This document shows, piece after piece, positions 22,807 to 34,439 of a DNA stretch of 64,000 nucleotides; position 1 is the stretch's first letter, and every line of letters begins with the position of its first letter. The position numbers and the translations under genes were made by a program. The stretch is from NCBI RefSeq assembly GCF_902362185.1, contig NC_044501.1, forward strand, positions 13,876,481-13,940,480. Reading direction: 5' to 3'. This DNA comes from Chanos chanos (Eukaryota; Chordata; Actinopteri; Gonorynchiformes; Chanidae). The notes below the pieces were generated by a model. The model was not told the DNA's origin, did not search any database, and saw only the letters and a program-made list of their open reading frames with translations.

Positions 22807-25800
22807 ATGTAAGTATAATTAGTTTTCCAACAATACAATGAGCATGTGCACAAACAGCGGATGTATAAAGTGGCTAAAATTGTGTGTCGGCGTGTGCGTC
22901 TATGAGGGTAATTCCATTTGTAGTAAACTGGTCTGCTTTGAATGTGCTATTCTGTCATACGTGATTCAGTTTATTTTTACGTCTGAGTCAAAGCAAGTAT
23001 ATGTTGGTGTTTTTAAGTATTCATATTTTGAAAAACAAAAATATATTTAGATCAGGCTGTTTAGATATGTATTGTATCACTCAGATTTCAGTGCTATTAT
23101 CATAGCATGTTTTATAACATTGAGCTAACAACTGCCACATGGCAGTTAAAATTCACCCTGCGCCCTCCAAAGCGTAGTCATTTGTACGCTCGGTCGGACA
23201 TACAACCAGATGATTCACTTTACTCTAAAAAGCGAAGTATTCCCATGCGATTCGCGATCAGTTTTGCATGTAAAATGCCACTTTGACATAAAAGAGAGAT
23301 CTTTCCCATTCTGAGTAAGAAATATTCCCACTGCTGTTGAACATATTCATTACTGAAGTAGAAGACTCTATTACCATAACACTTAATTTCCTGTAATCGC
23401 CCCGTCAGTGAAAGTTGACTTTTAACAACCCTTGACGATCATGCCAGCCCATGCCTATGGGCATATACCTCAAGGGAGACAAATTCCCAGAGAGCCTTTA
23501 GCATCCCAGATTACTTTAATAGGCTAATAGCAGAATTGTCCTTGTAGAGCTCTGTTCCTTTGCCACCAAATATGAGCTCTTGGGATTAATCGGTGAGCAC
23601 GTAAATAATGCTGGTTTTGGCAGATGTTCAAATTGAAAGTTGGATTTATGAAGCTCTCGATTTTTACAAGACTTTTCCCCCGACAAATTAAAGCTGAAAA
23701 GCCTTAATGTGTAAAGCAGTGAAGCACCGTTGTTAGTGTTAGTGCCTCTACTGGCGAGGACCCCGCTGTTCTGTTGAGGGACTGATAGTGACAGTTTGGT
23801 GTGTTCCTATAAACCTACAGAACAACTGGTGGTGCCACTAAATGTCATTTGAATTTGGACAATAAACTTTTAAAACTCAAGGAGCCATTTTGAAACACTT
23901 TCTAACTAACCACTTCACTATACTTGTACATGAAGTCTTTAAACTCAGTACATATAAGATATGTTCTTATGAAGTCTTTAAACTCAGTACATGTAAAATA
24001 TATCTAAAAATATTTCATCTAAAAATATTCATTATATTGTGAACAAACTGCCTGTAAGGTCTTAAATGGAGGTCAGACAGATGAACTTCAGGGACAACTA
24101 CATTAGTCTACGCTGATTCTAAAATTAACAATAATGTGTTCTGTTGCTAGGCTACAGAGGCCTTAAAAAAGCTAGTCATCTACCTTCAGGATTGTTAATT
24201 CCTCCAACTCAAATACCAGTTGTTCATCCCTTCCACAGCTTTGTACTATCTGATATCTGTATGGATTATTGTCATCTGATTTAATCCATCAGTTTATTTA
24301 TTTCTGTTGCCCTCATTTATGTATCTGTTAGTACAGTAAAAGGATATCCCTGGACCATGTGAAACAGTTACAACCGTCTAACTTCTTTCTTTAAAGCAGG
24401 ACAGTTTTTCATTTGACTGGATAGCCAAAAAATGAGACTTTTTTTTTTCCCTCCACGATGTGAAAGGGAACTTTCATTCATGCCATTTCACTCTGGTTCT
24501 GAAAACACTGTCAAACCTCAACACGGTTCATCTGAGGGCAAAGCAGAGAGCTTTACGTGTGCGTTTTTTTCTTTTTTTCTTTTCAGTGTTCAGTGGAGGG
24601 TGTCCATTAACTGTTTTCATCATTGCTCTAAGGTTTTACTCATTCTCAAGAATAAACCTGCTTCACTCCAATGGCTTTATTCAACTCAGCTGTTAGAATG
24701 AGATCTGGTCGTGTGATGCTCTCTGATGAGCAAATGTGAGACCTTTGTGAGACAAACATGTTACCAACGTCAAATGTCAAAAATGTCGTCACATGTGTTG
24801 CTGTGTTGCTTCAGCGCCTTTTATTCTCAACCCCTTTTTCTTCTTTTCCTCTCTCTTTTTTTCTTTCTCTTTCGTTGCCTGTCTTGTGCGCTGTAGTACA
24901 CCTACACTTCTCTGAACTCTGGTAATTTTTAGAAGATCTAAGACACACATGGGTTTTGGACTCGTGAAACTGTCTAGCCCATGTATTTTCCCAAAGGTAT
25001 CAGATGTGAAATGGTATCATTGTAACTGGAAAATATATTGATTCTTGTCTTCTTGTCCTGTTGTGTTGATTGATGAGTACTTGATCATTATTTTGAAATA
25101 AAATATAAATAAAGTGGTACTTCCCATCTTCATTGTGAATTCCCCAGGAGGCAAATACAGCTCTACTTGGAAAGGACCATCTATCAAACACACTGAACAC
25201 ATCACTAGACAAAGAAAAAAAAAAGCCCTTCAAAAGTACTTTTGTTTTGTTGTATTTTGTTTTGTTTTTTAGTATTTCTTTGCAACTATTGTTCCTTGTC
25301 CAACCCTAATGTAATTACATAAACATATCAATGACATTAACATATTTATTACATAGCCCCCCCACACACACACACACACACACACATCTAATATTCATTC
25401 TCAGTTTGACCTTACATTTATCACTTTCCCTTTGATTTGTTTTATTTCCCCCGTTCTCTGTTTGAATGTGAAAAGCTCTTTCAGAATGATTCAGTCTCTC
25501 TTGGCCCTGGGTTCAGCGTTACCAGGCGAAGACTAGTCAAATTTCCCTTTAAATGCCGACACATGTGTGTATGTAGAAAGACAGAGGAGAAGCTCATGAC
25601 ATTTTCATGAAATAGGAAGTGACATCATAAGCCATATCTTTTTCATCTGTTTAGTCCCACGCGATCACTCAGACAAACAGACATATACATCAAGGTAAAA
25701 GCGTGCTATTACTCATTTGGAATTTACATTTCATACACTGAGTCTTAGAAGATATTCAAATTGGCTATCACATGAAACATAGAGTGCACTATTTACTGCT

Positions 25801-28090
25801 GTTTTCCCTTCTCATGGAACTCAGTAGCACTAAGAGTTTCACATATTAATATGTAATATTCTCATTCAGGTCTTTCATAACATTTTCATGTATGACAGAG
25901 AGGTATGTCATTCTGCTTATTGGAAGTAGTGGTTAACCATCTGTCTATGTAGGTTATAAATTTCCAAAGCTGAGGGGGGGCCCCTAACATTTCTCCGTTT
26001 CTCCCCTCCCTCTTTCTCTTTCTCTCTCTGTCTCTCGCTCTCTGTCTCACTCCACGATTTTTGTCCGCCTTGATAGCGCTGCCACACCCCACGCTTTCTT
26101 CTCTCTCCAAAGCAACGTTTTTAAGACGAACCAAAGCGTCAAGAAATGGTTTGGCCCCCTATGTTACCAAGGACGTCACAAACCACAGCTATGTGGATGT
26201 GAGCGTGGATTTGAGTTTAGGTTTGAGTGGGTTTGAACACTCATGTTAAGAATGGTAACGTCCAAACACTATACAATGAATTAATTCGATTTCCAGTGAA
26301 CTGTGTGCAGCGAAAGTTTGTGAAATGAGTTATTGGCATTGACATTATGAGGACAAAAAGAATTGGGTGTGATTAAGAAAAATAAGTAGCTATGGAATAC
26401 AAGTAAAAAAATTGTCCTATCAAATATGTTTTGTCATAAATATGTAATAATGTCTTATAAATGTGTAATTAACAGTTGAGAATGTGTACAATTTCAAACA
26501 CAGTTTTGCTTCTTACCTTCAGACAAGACTCTTACCATAAGTAAATACTCTACACCAGATAAAGAGAAGGTAAACACTTTCAGCAAAAGAGTAAACATGC
26601 TCCAGTAAACATGGTAAGTCTTTCTTTACACAATACACAGCCAAAAACTATAAACAAGCTCAGGAAAGGAGAAACCTGGGTGAAAATTACCAAGAGAGGG
26701 GAAAAAACAAGTGTTGAAATAAATCCAAATATTCTCTGAGAGGATGGGTATTCACACTATGCTGGGATACCTGTATTTATTACAGTACTCAAGCGTATCT
26801 GGGCATTTCAGTCTGGGCATTTCCACAACGGGTCTTACTAGACAAGCGCATGTCTTGTGTGGGAAGTCAGTAAAAAATAGTCTGTGACAGCACTGCTACA
26901 CTCCACAAAGAGGAGTAAAGAGTTTTATCATGGAACAAAGTTAGCTTGGGGATGTCTCTGTGGTTACATGGTAAGGTAATACTGGAGGCAGTTGGCAACC
27001 AGTGGAGAGACTGCAGAAGGAGCACGACATGGGAGAACTTCAAAAAGTTGAAAAACAGACATGTAGTTGCAACTGTGGAGTCTCAAAGCAGTTGCAATTG
27101 GCGAGTCTTAAAGCAGTCAGTGAGCAGTCAGCGCGAGTATCGGGAGTGCAGTTTGTTGTGTTTCACAGAGACATGGCTGGCAGGGAACACACCGGACTGT
27201 TCGGTTTAGCTAGCCGGCTTCACACTAGCACAAGCGGACAGGGGACAACAGAGTGGTTAGAAGAAAGGAGAAGGCCTAGCCGTCTTTGTTAACTCAAAAT
27301 GGTGTAACCCTGGGCATGTAACGGGGAAGAAGAGCATCTATACTCCAGATATAGAGCTGCTGGCTGTGGGACTGAGGTCATGCTTATGGCATCAGGAGTT
27401 CTCTCATGCCATCGTTATTGTTGTCTACATCTCACTGTCAGCGATGGTTGCGCACGCCTGTACTGTCGCGGGATTACAGACGCAACACCCTAGCGCCTTC
27501 GTGACAGTCAACGGGGACTTCAACCATGTCTCTCTCTCTAAAATCCTTACTAACTTAACTCAGTATGTGAAATACAAAACTAGGGAGAATAAAATCTTGG
27601 ACTTGCTGCATGCCAATGTGAAGGAGACATACAACTCCACCGTCCCTGTCCCTCAGCAGATCAGACCACAATGTGATACATCTTGTACCCCTGTACAAGC
27701 CTGGAATCAGACAGCAGTCCACCACCACCGGGGCTGTGAAGGGGTGGTCTAGAGAAGCTGAGGAGGCCCTGCAGCACTGTTTTCAGACCACGCGGAGGAC
27801 ATTGAGGGACTCTCCCAATGCATTACAGACTATACCTGGTTCTGTGAGGACAGCATTGTACCCACCAGGAAGGTCTGCTGTTTTCCGAACAATAAACCAT
27901 GGATTAACAAGGACATTGAAGCCCTCCTCAACAGGAAGAAGAGGGCTTCCATGGCAGGAGATGGGGAAGAGATCAGGTCAGTCCAAAAGGAGTTGAGGAG
28001 GGAGCTGAGGAAGGCCAAGAACAGCTATAGGGAGAAGCTAAAGGGCAAGCTACAAAAGAACAGCATCAAGGAGGTGTGGGATGGGTTAAA

Positions 28091-28865
28091 TACCCCTTTT
28101 CCACTGCCGCGGTGCTGGTGCCGGTGCCTAATCGAGCACCGGGGCCGCGCTTTTCCACTGACAAAATACTGTTGCCGGTGCCGAAAAGCTGGCACTGGCA
28201 CAGCACCACAGAATTGCTGGTCCTAAAAGTTGGAACTGCTGACGTCAGAGGCTATGCAAATAAAAACCACGGGAGAACCAATCAGTTCAGCGTTTGATGT
28301 GTTTGCTGTGTGACGTTCTCTAGAGAGGCGGGAGTAACAAAAAAAGTCTGACCAAGATAAAGGCTATATGTAGCATGAAAATATGTATATGATTAAAAGA
28401 TGTATGGGCAATAATTTGTGTCTACAACAACACGGGCTATTGTTTACATGTTACATGAACGTAGTCGGACCCAGAATGGTAGAAAAAACACTCACTCTCT
28501 TGGCTCTGGCTGGTGCAAATAGACCACTGCAGACCATCATTTGAACACTCTTTTAAACTTTTGAGCTAGGTGACAGGCTTACTATTTTCATGAATTTCGC
28601 CCCAGAGCAAAAAGTTTTTGAGCAAAATTCGTGAGTTGTTTCGCTGTGGGGAAGCCTAGCATACAAGTAAAAAGCAAGCAGATGCGTTCTGTCCGACATT
28701 ATTTTTTTCCCATGGAATTTACCCAAACTTTCACTACGTAGCGTTCGGTTTCCAAACCTGTGGAAATGCGGGCTGGTTCTAAAAAAAAAGGCACCAAGGC
28801 AGCACTGGCTCCGCACCGGCACGGGCACCAGCACGGGCACCAGCACCGTCCTAGTGGAAAAGCGC
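28091..28865. mobile_element. Non-autonomous DNA transposon nested in the LINE
   Basis: The ends are inverted repeats: CTTTTCCACTGCCGCGGTGC on the left, and on the right the reverse complement of CGCTTTTCCACTAGGACGGT, both continuing into GGTGCTGGTGCC-type sequence. TAAA flanks both sides (28087-28090 and 28866-28869), fitting a short TA or TAA target duplication. The length is about 775 bp with no transposase frame. A second copy of the tip motif (GCGCTTTTCCACT, 28147-28159) lies inside the left end. Removing the insert restores continuity of the LINE coding text on both sides. The superfamily is not certain. Confidence 0.8.
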
Positions 28866-29900
28866 TAAAAGAGGATCACTGGACATAAAAAATCAGGTCC
28901 AGCCATGAAAGGGAGCCAGGAATGTGCAAATGAGCTAAACCTGTTTTTCAACAGGTTTGGCTCAACCCCCGCACTCCAGCTGCATCTGACCCCCTCGGCC
29001 CCAATCCACACCTCAGCTTCTGCCCTCCCCTCTCCATGCCCTTCCTCTGCTACTGAGGACAATACAGGAGGAACCACAGGCCTCCTCATCTCCTCCCCCT
29101 GCCACTGGAGACAATCTCACAGCCGACACCTTCCCCCAGCACAGTCTGTCCATCACATCAGAGGACATCTTACCGACCCCCTACTGCCCCCACCATCACA
29201 TCCAGCCAAGTCAGATGGGAGCCATCCAAACTCCAAATCAACAAATCAATCACTATCGTAGGCTGCATCAGTGAGGATGAGGAGGAGGTGTACAGAGGGG
29301 TAGTATAGAGCTTCACTAGGTGGTGTGAGGAGAACCACCTCTAGCTCAACATTGGCAAGACCAAGGAGCTGGTGATGGATTTCCGACAAAACGGGAAGCC
29401 CCCATACCCTATTACCATCCAGGGGGAGGAAATAGAGATGGTGGACTTGTACAGGTTCCTGGGAGTGCCCCCTCCCCCCGATCTTCCTTCCACCATGCTG
29501 GACTTACCCACACATACACTTAGCTAAACACTTTTATACCTCACCTAGACAATTTAATTCATATACCTACTTTGGACACTTAAATATCTAACACTTTAGA
29601 TACCTGAACCTGTTTGGTCACTTGTTTACTGCTCTTTATCATGCCATTCTGCACTACATGTACATTTGGACACTGTAAATACATGAACCTGTTCTGCTCA
29701 TTCATTTATTGCTCACTATCATATCTTTTTGCACTACATGTACAGTTGTTTGCTCATTTGTTGCATTTTTATTGCTCATTACTGTATTATACATTATAGT
29801 ATATAATGTTTATTGTATTGGATTTTTATCTATACTTCTATGCCTGTCTTTCTGCTGCTGTTAACACCCAAATTTCTCCACCTGGAGATCAATAAAGTGT

Positions 29901-29930
29901 TATCTTATCTTATCTTATCTTATCTTATCT

Positions 29931-29960
<30 letters not shown>
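29901..29960 (+). repeat. (TATCT)n tail of the LINE
   Basis: Twelve perfect TATCT units follow AATAAAGTGT, as expected for the 3' end of an L2/CR1-like element. Confidence 0.95.
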
Positions 29961-29961
<1 letters not shown>

Positions 29962-30339
29962 GTTAAAATCTTGACCAGAAACTGGGTGGAGTAAATGAAT
30001 GATGCTCAAAAGTTGTTTTCCTCACCACCAAAATTCTAAACATTTTGGAAGGTAGATGTTATTTGCTCACCAGTACTGTTCAGTACCAGTCAGTAATGCT
30101 GAATTTAAAAAACTGAACTATTTTGTATAATGAAAGGTCAACCAAAGGGTGGTTTAGTCTCATGAGGGATGTCCATTGATTCTGCGGAAAAATAAACGGA
30201 GAAAACAAAACTATTTTCTCAGTTCAATAAATTTAGCCTAGAACATCAGCCTGGGGTTGTATTGTTTTACTACTGCTGGACTAATTTCTGGGTTGTTATA
30301 TGTTACGTCAGAATAAAAATGATTTTCTGAAGTGGTCTT

Positions 30340-31060
30340 ATCCCCCTGAACTGTCATATCCCCTGTGGAGTGCCTCAAGGAGGAATTTTCAGACCACTTC
30401 TTTTCTTTCCCTGCTTTTTTCTTCTGTATATGATGAAGGGTGAATAGCCTAATTCATTGTGATACCTATACAGATGAATCACTCATTGAATTCACTAACT
30501 AATTTTCTACTCCTATGAACAAAGTGGTCAAAAATTGAAGAACTGTCAAAAGTTGGATGAAAGTTCTTAAATGGTTTATTTAGGAAAAAACTGTGGTCAA
30601 CTCTTCATGTACTGTCTTACAGATTATGGATCTCTCCAGCAGCTACAGTATGTCCACATGAATAATGAATATGGGACATGCACCAGAAATTGGGTAAATT
30701 TTGTGATGTGGTCTCCCCTTTGGAACTATGTAGAGTCCCTTGAACAATAGGTCTACTGAAACAGTTTATGGTTTTATTTCCACTCATGTCCTTGGGCTTT
30801 TAAAGACATACACCCAAAATATATCTGAAGTAAGCAACATAGTTGTTATTTTGGGTTCTGAAAACAGTTTTGTGTTTCAAACTAACTGGGTTGAAGATTA
30901 TTTTTTATCTTTTCCCATCTCCAGAATACTGGCCACCAATCTCTTTCAGAATTAATTTCAACATTCCCCTATTTGTCAGAACTTTTGACAGTTTAACATC
31001 TGCTTACAATTATGAATGTCATGATATCTGTACATGTCTCATACAATGCCCTCAGTGGTG
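30340..31060 (+). mobile_element. Old LINE relic (reverse transcriptase, L2-like)
   Basis: At about 30350-30415 one frame reads CHIPCGVPQGGIFRPLLFF, the RT motif normally GVPQGSILGPLLF. Downstream there are decayed pieces resembling the YADDTQ to KTEVL region (DTYTDESL, WMKVLKWF, EKTVVN) and the LGVILDSELSF segment (VVILGSENSFVFQTN near 30840-30890). Many stops and frameshifts show it is much older than the LINE before it. Confidence 0.6.
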
Positions 31061-31399
31061 CTTTGGAATTTTAACATTTGAGAATTTTCCTTTTAATTTA
31101 TTAGTAAAGTCTAAATTCTTAAATACTTTGACACAAGAAATCAGACAAGCAGCGCGTAAAGCAGTCGTGAGAGACGAAATATAGTTCTATTTGTTTGTTT
31201 TTCCTTCTCTCAATAAATTATCAAAAGTTCTTACTGTTTTGTTCATTGCCCACTGCATGAATAATGATTTGATTTATTGTAGATTTTGTTTTGTATTTTT
31301 TATGTTTAGTTCATTCCCTGCATTTTATTTACCTTTTTCTTCTTCTTTTTTTATAGAAAAAAAGAAAGATAGATTATATAAAAATATCATATAAAGCTT

Positions 31400-33110
31400 C
31401 CCTAACCTTTAATGGGATATTGTATGTTGGTATGATTAGCAGTAGTGTATGTAATTCCCATATAATTTGTTTAGATTTTCTGTTTGGGAAATGAGAAAAA
31501 GCTGGTTTTGACAGGTGGTTTAGGATTGGTTTTATATTGTTTTTTAAACATGATTTCTCATTCACATTTTAAATTCTTTCTCCTTAGACTATAGGTGGTG
31601 TTTTGAAAGGACAAAGGATTAGTTCCATTCATTCATTTTTGTTGTAATCTTTCCGTCTTGGAGCCTTTTATAATTTAAATGTCCAGGATGTTTCTCAAGC
31701 GATATTAGATATGTTACAAATATTTTGTTCTTTTTTATTGTCCTCAAAGGTAAATTTAAGGGGTAAACTCTTTTTAGTACCTCTGAAGTCTTCAAAACCC
31801 CTAATGGGAATTTATGGAAAGCCTTTACTCAGACAGTAATGGAGTTTTATCATTTTGACTTGAACGGAACACAGCAGCATGTTTATCCTTTATTTGTCTG
31901 TTTTTTCTTTCTTTTCGTGTTTTAATAATATGTTTGTGTTTCCTTGATGACAAATACAGTCTGTTATGGCTACTGTAAAATGCAAATATTTCTGTCAATA
32001 CACATCAGGTTACCATGACAACAAAAAGTATCCCTATCCGATATCTAGAGTGTTTACAAAATCAAGCTAATTTTTTAACAGGTGAGACACTAACCCCTTT
32101 AAAATCAGAATTATAGAATTATTTCAATACAACTGAGCAGTGGTAAGATATTAAATCCTCTGTACAGCGTAGAGTTTAGGGGAGGTGAGGTGTGAGCTGG
32201 GTCACCTGAGGTGAGCAAGCTTCGATGTTGCTTAGAGTCATTTAGATCTTTTGGCTGATGAACGTTAACTGTGAAACCCCCGATTGACTCATGCCAACTG
32301 AAATCATTAGAATTGCTCTCAGTCCTGTGGAATGTAATTCATTTTTTAACCTTACTTTTTCTTAACAAGTAAAACTATTGTGGAGAAATTCTACAGAAAA
32401 AGAATGTAAGTTGCAAATGAAAGGTACCACAGACGATGATCACCATACACATCACACATTAGCACGCACTTCATGTAAAGCATTAGCATTTATATTACGT
32501 TCAGTTACAAATTCATATGCCTAGACGTAATACATTTTTTCGTATATGTACTTGTACTTGTAATGTCACTCATGTTCTGTTCAAATTCATTCACATTTCA
32601 TTCATCACTTTACTAATTCATTATCCCCTCAGTGAAGTGCTGTCATTTTGATTTCATCAAAATCATCATCATCTTCCTCATCATGAAGAGCGGTTGTAGT
32701 GGAGACATGAGAATTGTGTCACATGTTTGTGCCATCTCTTTTAACATATGTAAAACTAAAGCTTTAAAAGAATATGACGACCGGTGATATTTAAAACATC
32801 TTCTCTGTGTTTCTTAAAAACCCAAATCTATACAGTCTTTCAACTTTTTCTTAAAGCACATTCATTTACATAGATGTCATCTTCAACATTCTGATTCATT
32901 CATTACCATAACCATCCTAGTCAACTTGACTACCTCCCATTCACCTGTGATGTAAAAAGGGTGCATAGACACTCATAAATGTTGTGAGTGATTAAAAGTG
33001 TAATTAGCAGACAGTGTTAGTTTCAGTAACTTAAATGTGATCACCATCACATATTTCTTGGGATATTTGACTTTCCCCTCAACAAAAAAAAAAAATTCCG
33101 TTGCTGGGGG
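31400..33110. other. AT-rich intergenic region, no gene recognised
   Basis: No coding exon or structured RNA was recognised. It lies directly upstream of the mir155 host promoter and may contain its regulatory elements. Confidence 0.4.
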
Positions 33111-33117
33111 ATTTTTA

Positions 33118-33143
33118 TGACTCACCGAGTTTCTCTATAAAAG
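33118..33143 (+). promoter_or_regulatory. AP-1 site and TATA box of the mir155 host gene
   Basis: TGACTCA (33118-33124) is a consensus AP-1 site and TATAAAAG (33136-33143) a strong TATA box, only 11 bp apart. The sequence just before, GGGGGATTTTT, loosely resembles an NF-kB half. Known biology: the mammalian BIC/MIR155HG promoter has a TATA box and is driven by AP-1 and NF-kB. Together with the exon that follows and the hairpin 1.2 kb downstream, this makes a convincing promoter. The start site would be near 33166. Confidence 0.75.
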
Positions 33144-33165
33144 AGGCATCCTTCACTAGAGTCTC

Positions 33166-33410
33166 ACCCCAGAAACTTTGGAGCCTGAGAGAGAAAGAAA
33201 ACGAAAAGACAGCGGTACTTTATACATGAGCTGGGTGGAATATTGCAGAGGAATCAAGTTGAAACAGTCGTTCGATGCAACATTGTAAACTGTCTTAGTG
33301 GAAAAGAAATGATAAACAAGACAGTGGGACTCTTTAACCGAGTAGAGGAATACATCTAGACAGAACATATGCTGCCTTTGCACCCAGAGGAAGGAAGTGA
33401 GCCTAAGCAG
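33166..33410 (+). ncRNA. mir155hg: mir155 host gene, probable first exon
   Basis: The exon runs from the predicted start about 23-30 bp past the TATA box to a good donor, AAGCAG|GTAAAT. It has no long reading frame. A small one starts at 33369 (MLPLHPEEGSEPKQ up to the splice site). A plausible acceptor, TCTCTCGAACAG, ends at 34322, 50 bp before the hairpin, so the hairpin probably lies in a terminal exon, as in human MIR155HG. Another acceptor-like site ends at 33957. The exon limits are inferred. Confidence 0.6.
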
Positions 33411-34372
33411 GTAAATGTGTTCTAGCGCCTGTGTCACACAATGTGACCACATGGTACGAAGACTTGCTTCTGTGGTTTCTATCTAGGCACTGTAATTTAG
33501 GTCTGCTACAATATATGAGTAAAAACTGATTACTGTGTATGTTGTTCTTTGACATATTCCGTTTCGCATCGAGTACAAAAAAAAATCTGCTGTTAGCTTT
33601 GGTGAGGATTACCGCATGTTAATCTACCAAAAAAGGAAGAAGTTCTGATTTCATATTCAACATATTTGAGTTTCTGGGTAAATAAGCGAATCTAAATATA
33701 CCATTAAATATGTGGACTAGTATGTATCACTGCCACTAAGGGTAACTCAGCAGACAAGTGTGGGAGAAACATCCTCTGTGTAGAATGGTGACTCACAATA
33801 ACCAGCATTTAAAGGTCAATTTACTCCAGAAGCCTCTGAGGTTGAGTAGGTGCTGATTTTGGATTTGTCATCTGTGGGCAACTGAAGAGAGGGAGGATGA
33901 ATGCTCTCTTGTGAAGAGCAGTAACCCGTTTCAAACTGCTTCCGTTTTCTTCTCTAGAACGTGGTTTGAAGAGGTTGTGTAGGACAATGCAAATTAAGAG
34001 AGATTCAAACATTTTCCTTCAGAAACTTTGCAAGTCAGTGAGAGTGCGCTGTAAAAATATTTGCTTTTACAGTTATTTGGTACTATTATTTATAATTAGA
34101 TTATTGACATATATCTTCTCACATAAAAGATGAGTGTGGTATTAATGTTTTTCAGTGTTTTAACTATGAAGTGAGTGCAGTGTTCTTAGTAACGTGTATT
34201 CTTGAGAAATAGCAGGCTGACAATACTGAACATGCAATGAACAAAGAGCCACAATTTTTATTTAGATTCGAAAACATAGACCAGGAATTTCTAACTTTGA
34301 TATTGCTTTGTCTCTCGAACAGGTCTTTGTTGGTAATGCATCCAGCACAGCATCCGCCACTTTTCCCAGGTT

Positions 34373-34437
34373 GGGTTTAATGCTAATCGTGATAGGGGTT
34401 GTTTTCTAATGAACACCTAAACTGTTAGCATTAACCC
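34373..34437 (+). ncRNA. mir155: microRNA mir-155 precursor hairpin
   Basis: The 5' arm contains the mature miR-155 at 34377-34399, beginning TTAATGCTAATCGTGATAGG and continuing GGT, the same as in other vertebrates. The 3' arm, CACCTAAACTGTTAGCATTA then ACC, pairs back with it (GGGTTTAATGCTAAT against TTAGCATTAACCC) around a loop of about 14 nt. Both arms and the seed TAATGCT are intact. miR-155 is an immune-activation microRNA in B and T cells and macrophages. In human MIR155HG lies next to MRPL39, as here. Confidence 0.97.
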
Positions 34438-34439
34438 TG

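Larger units (their letters stand above)
21140..26940. other. 5.8-kb intergenic region, no gene recognised
   Basis: I found no conserved-looking coding exon, tRNA or known small RNA on either strand; open frames are short and low-complexity. It contains (CAAA)n/(CGAA)n at 22471-22552, a CTCF-like motif at 22793-22806, a 37-bp tandem duplication near 23925-23995, and a (CA)n at 25363-25386. It is probably regulatory or spacer DNA between the two gene blocks. Confidence 0.45.
26950..29960 (+). mobile_element. Broken L2/CR1-like (Jockey-group) LINE
   Basis: Plus-strand remnants occur in order: an upstream ORF segment (about 26950-27300, with ECSLLCFTETWLAGNTPDCS). Then part of an apurinic-type endonuclease domain (27366-27750, with FVTVNGDFNHVSLSKILTNL and a decayed SDHN region), and the linker between EN and RT (27760-28080 and 28870-29250, with NELNLFFNRF). 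Next is a late reverse-transcriptase piece (about 29255-29470, VGCISEDEEEVYRG and LNIGKTKELVMDFRQ), a 3' UTR, and a (TATCT)n tail at 29901-29960. Most of the RT domain is deleted, and frames are interrupted by stops and frameshifts, so it is not active. A DNA transposon (28091-28865) sits inside it. The pentanucleotide tail is typical of L2/CR1-type elements in fish. Confidence 0.85.

Noticed and set aside
29901-29960. CRISPR-like array from regular TATCT units
   Set aside because: It is a simple pentanucleotide tail of a LINE with no spacers, in a vertebrate genome.
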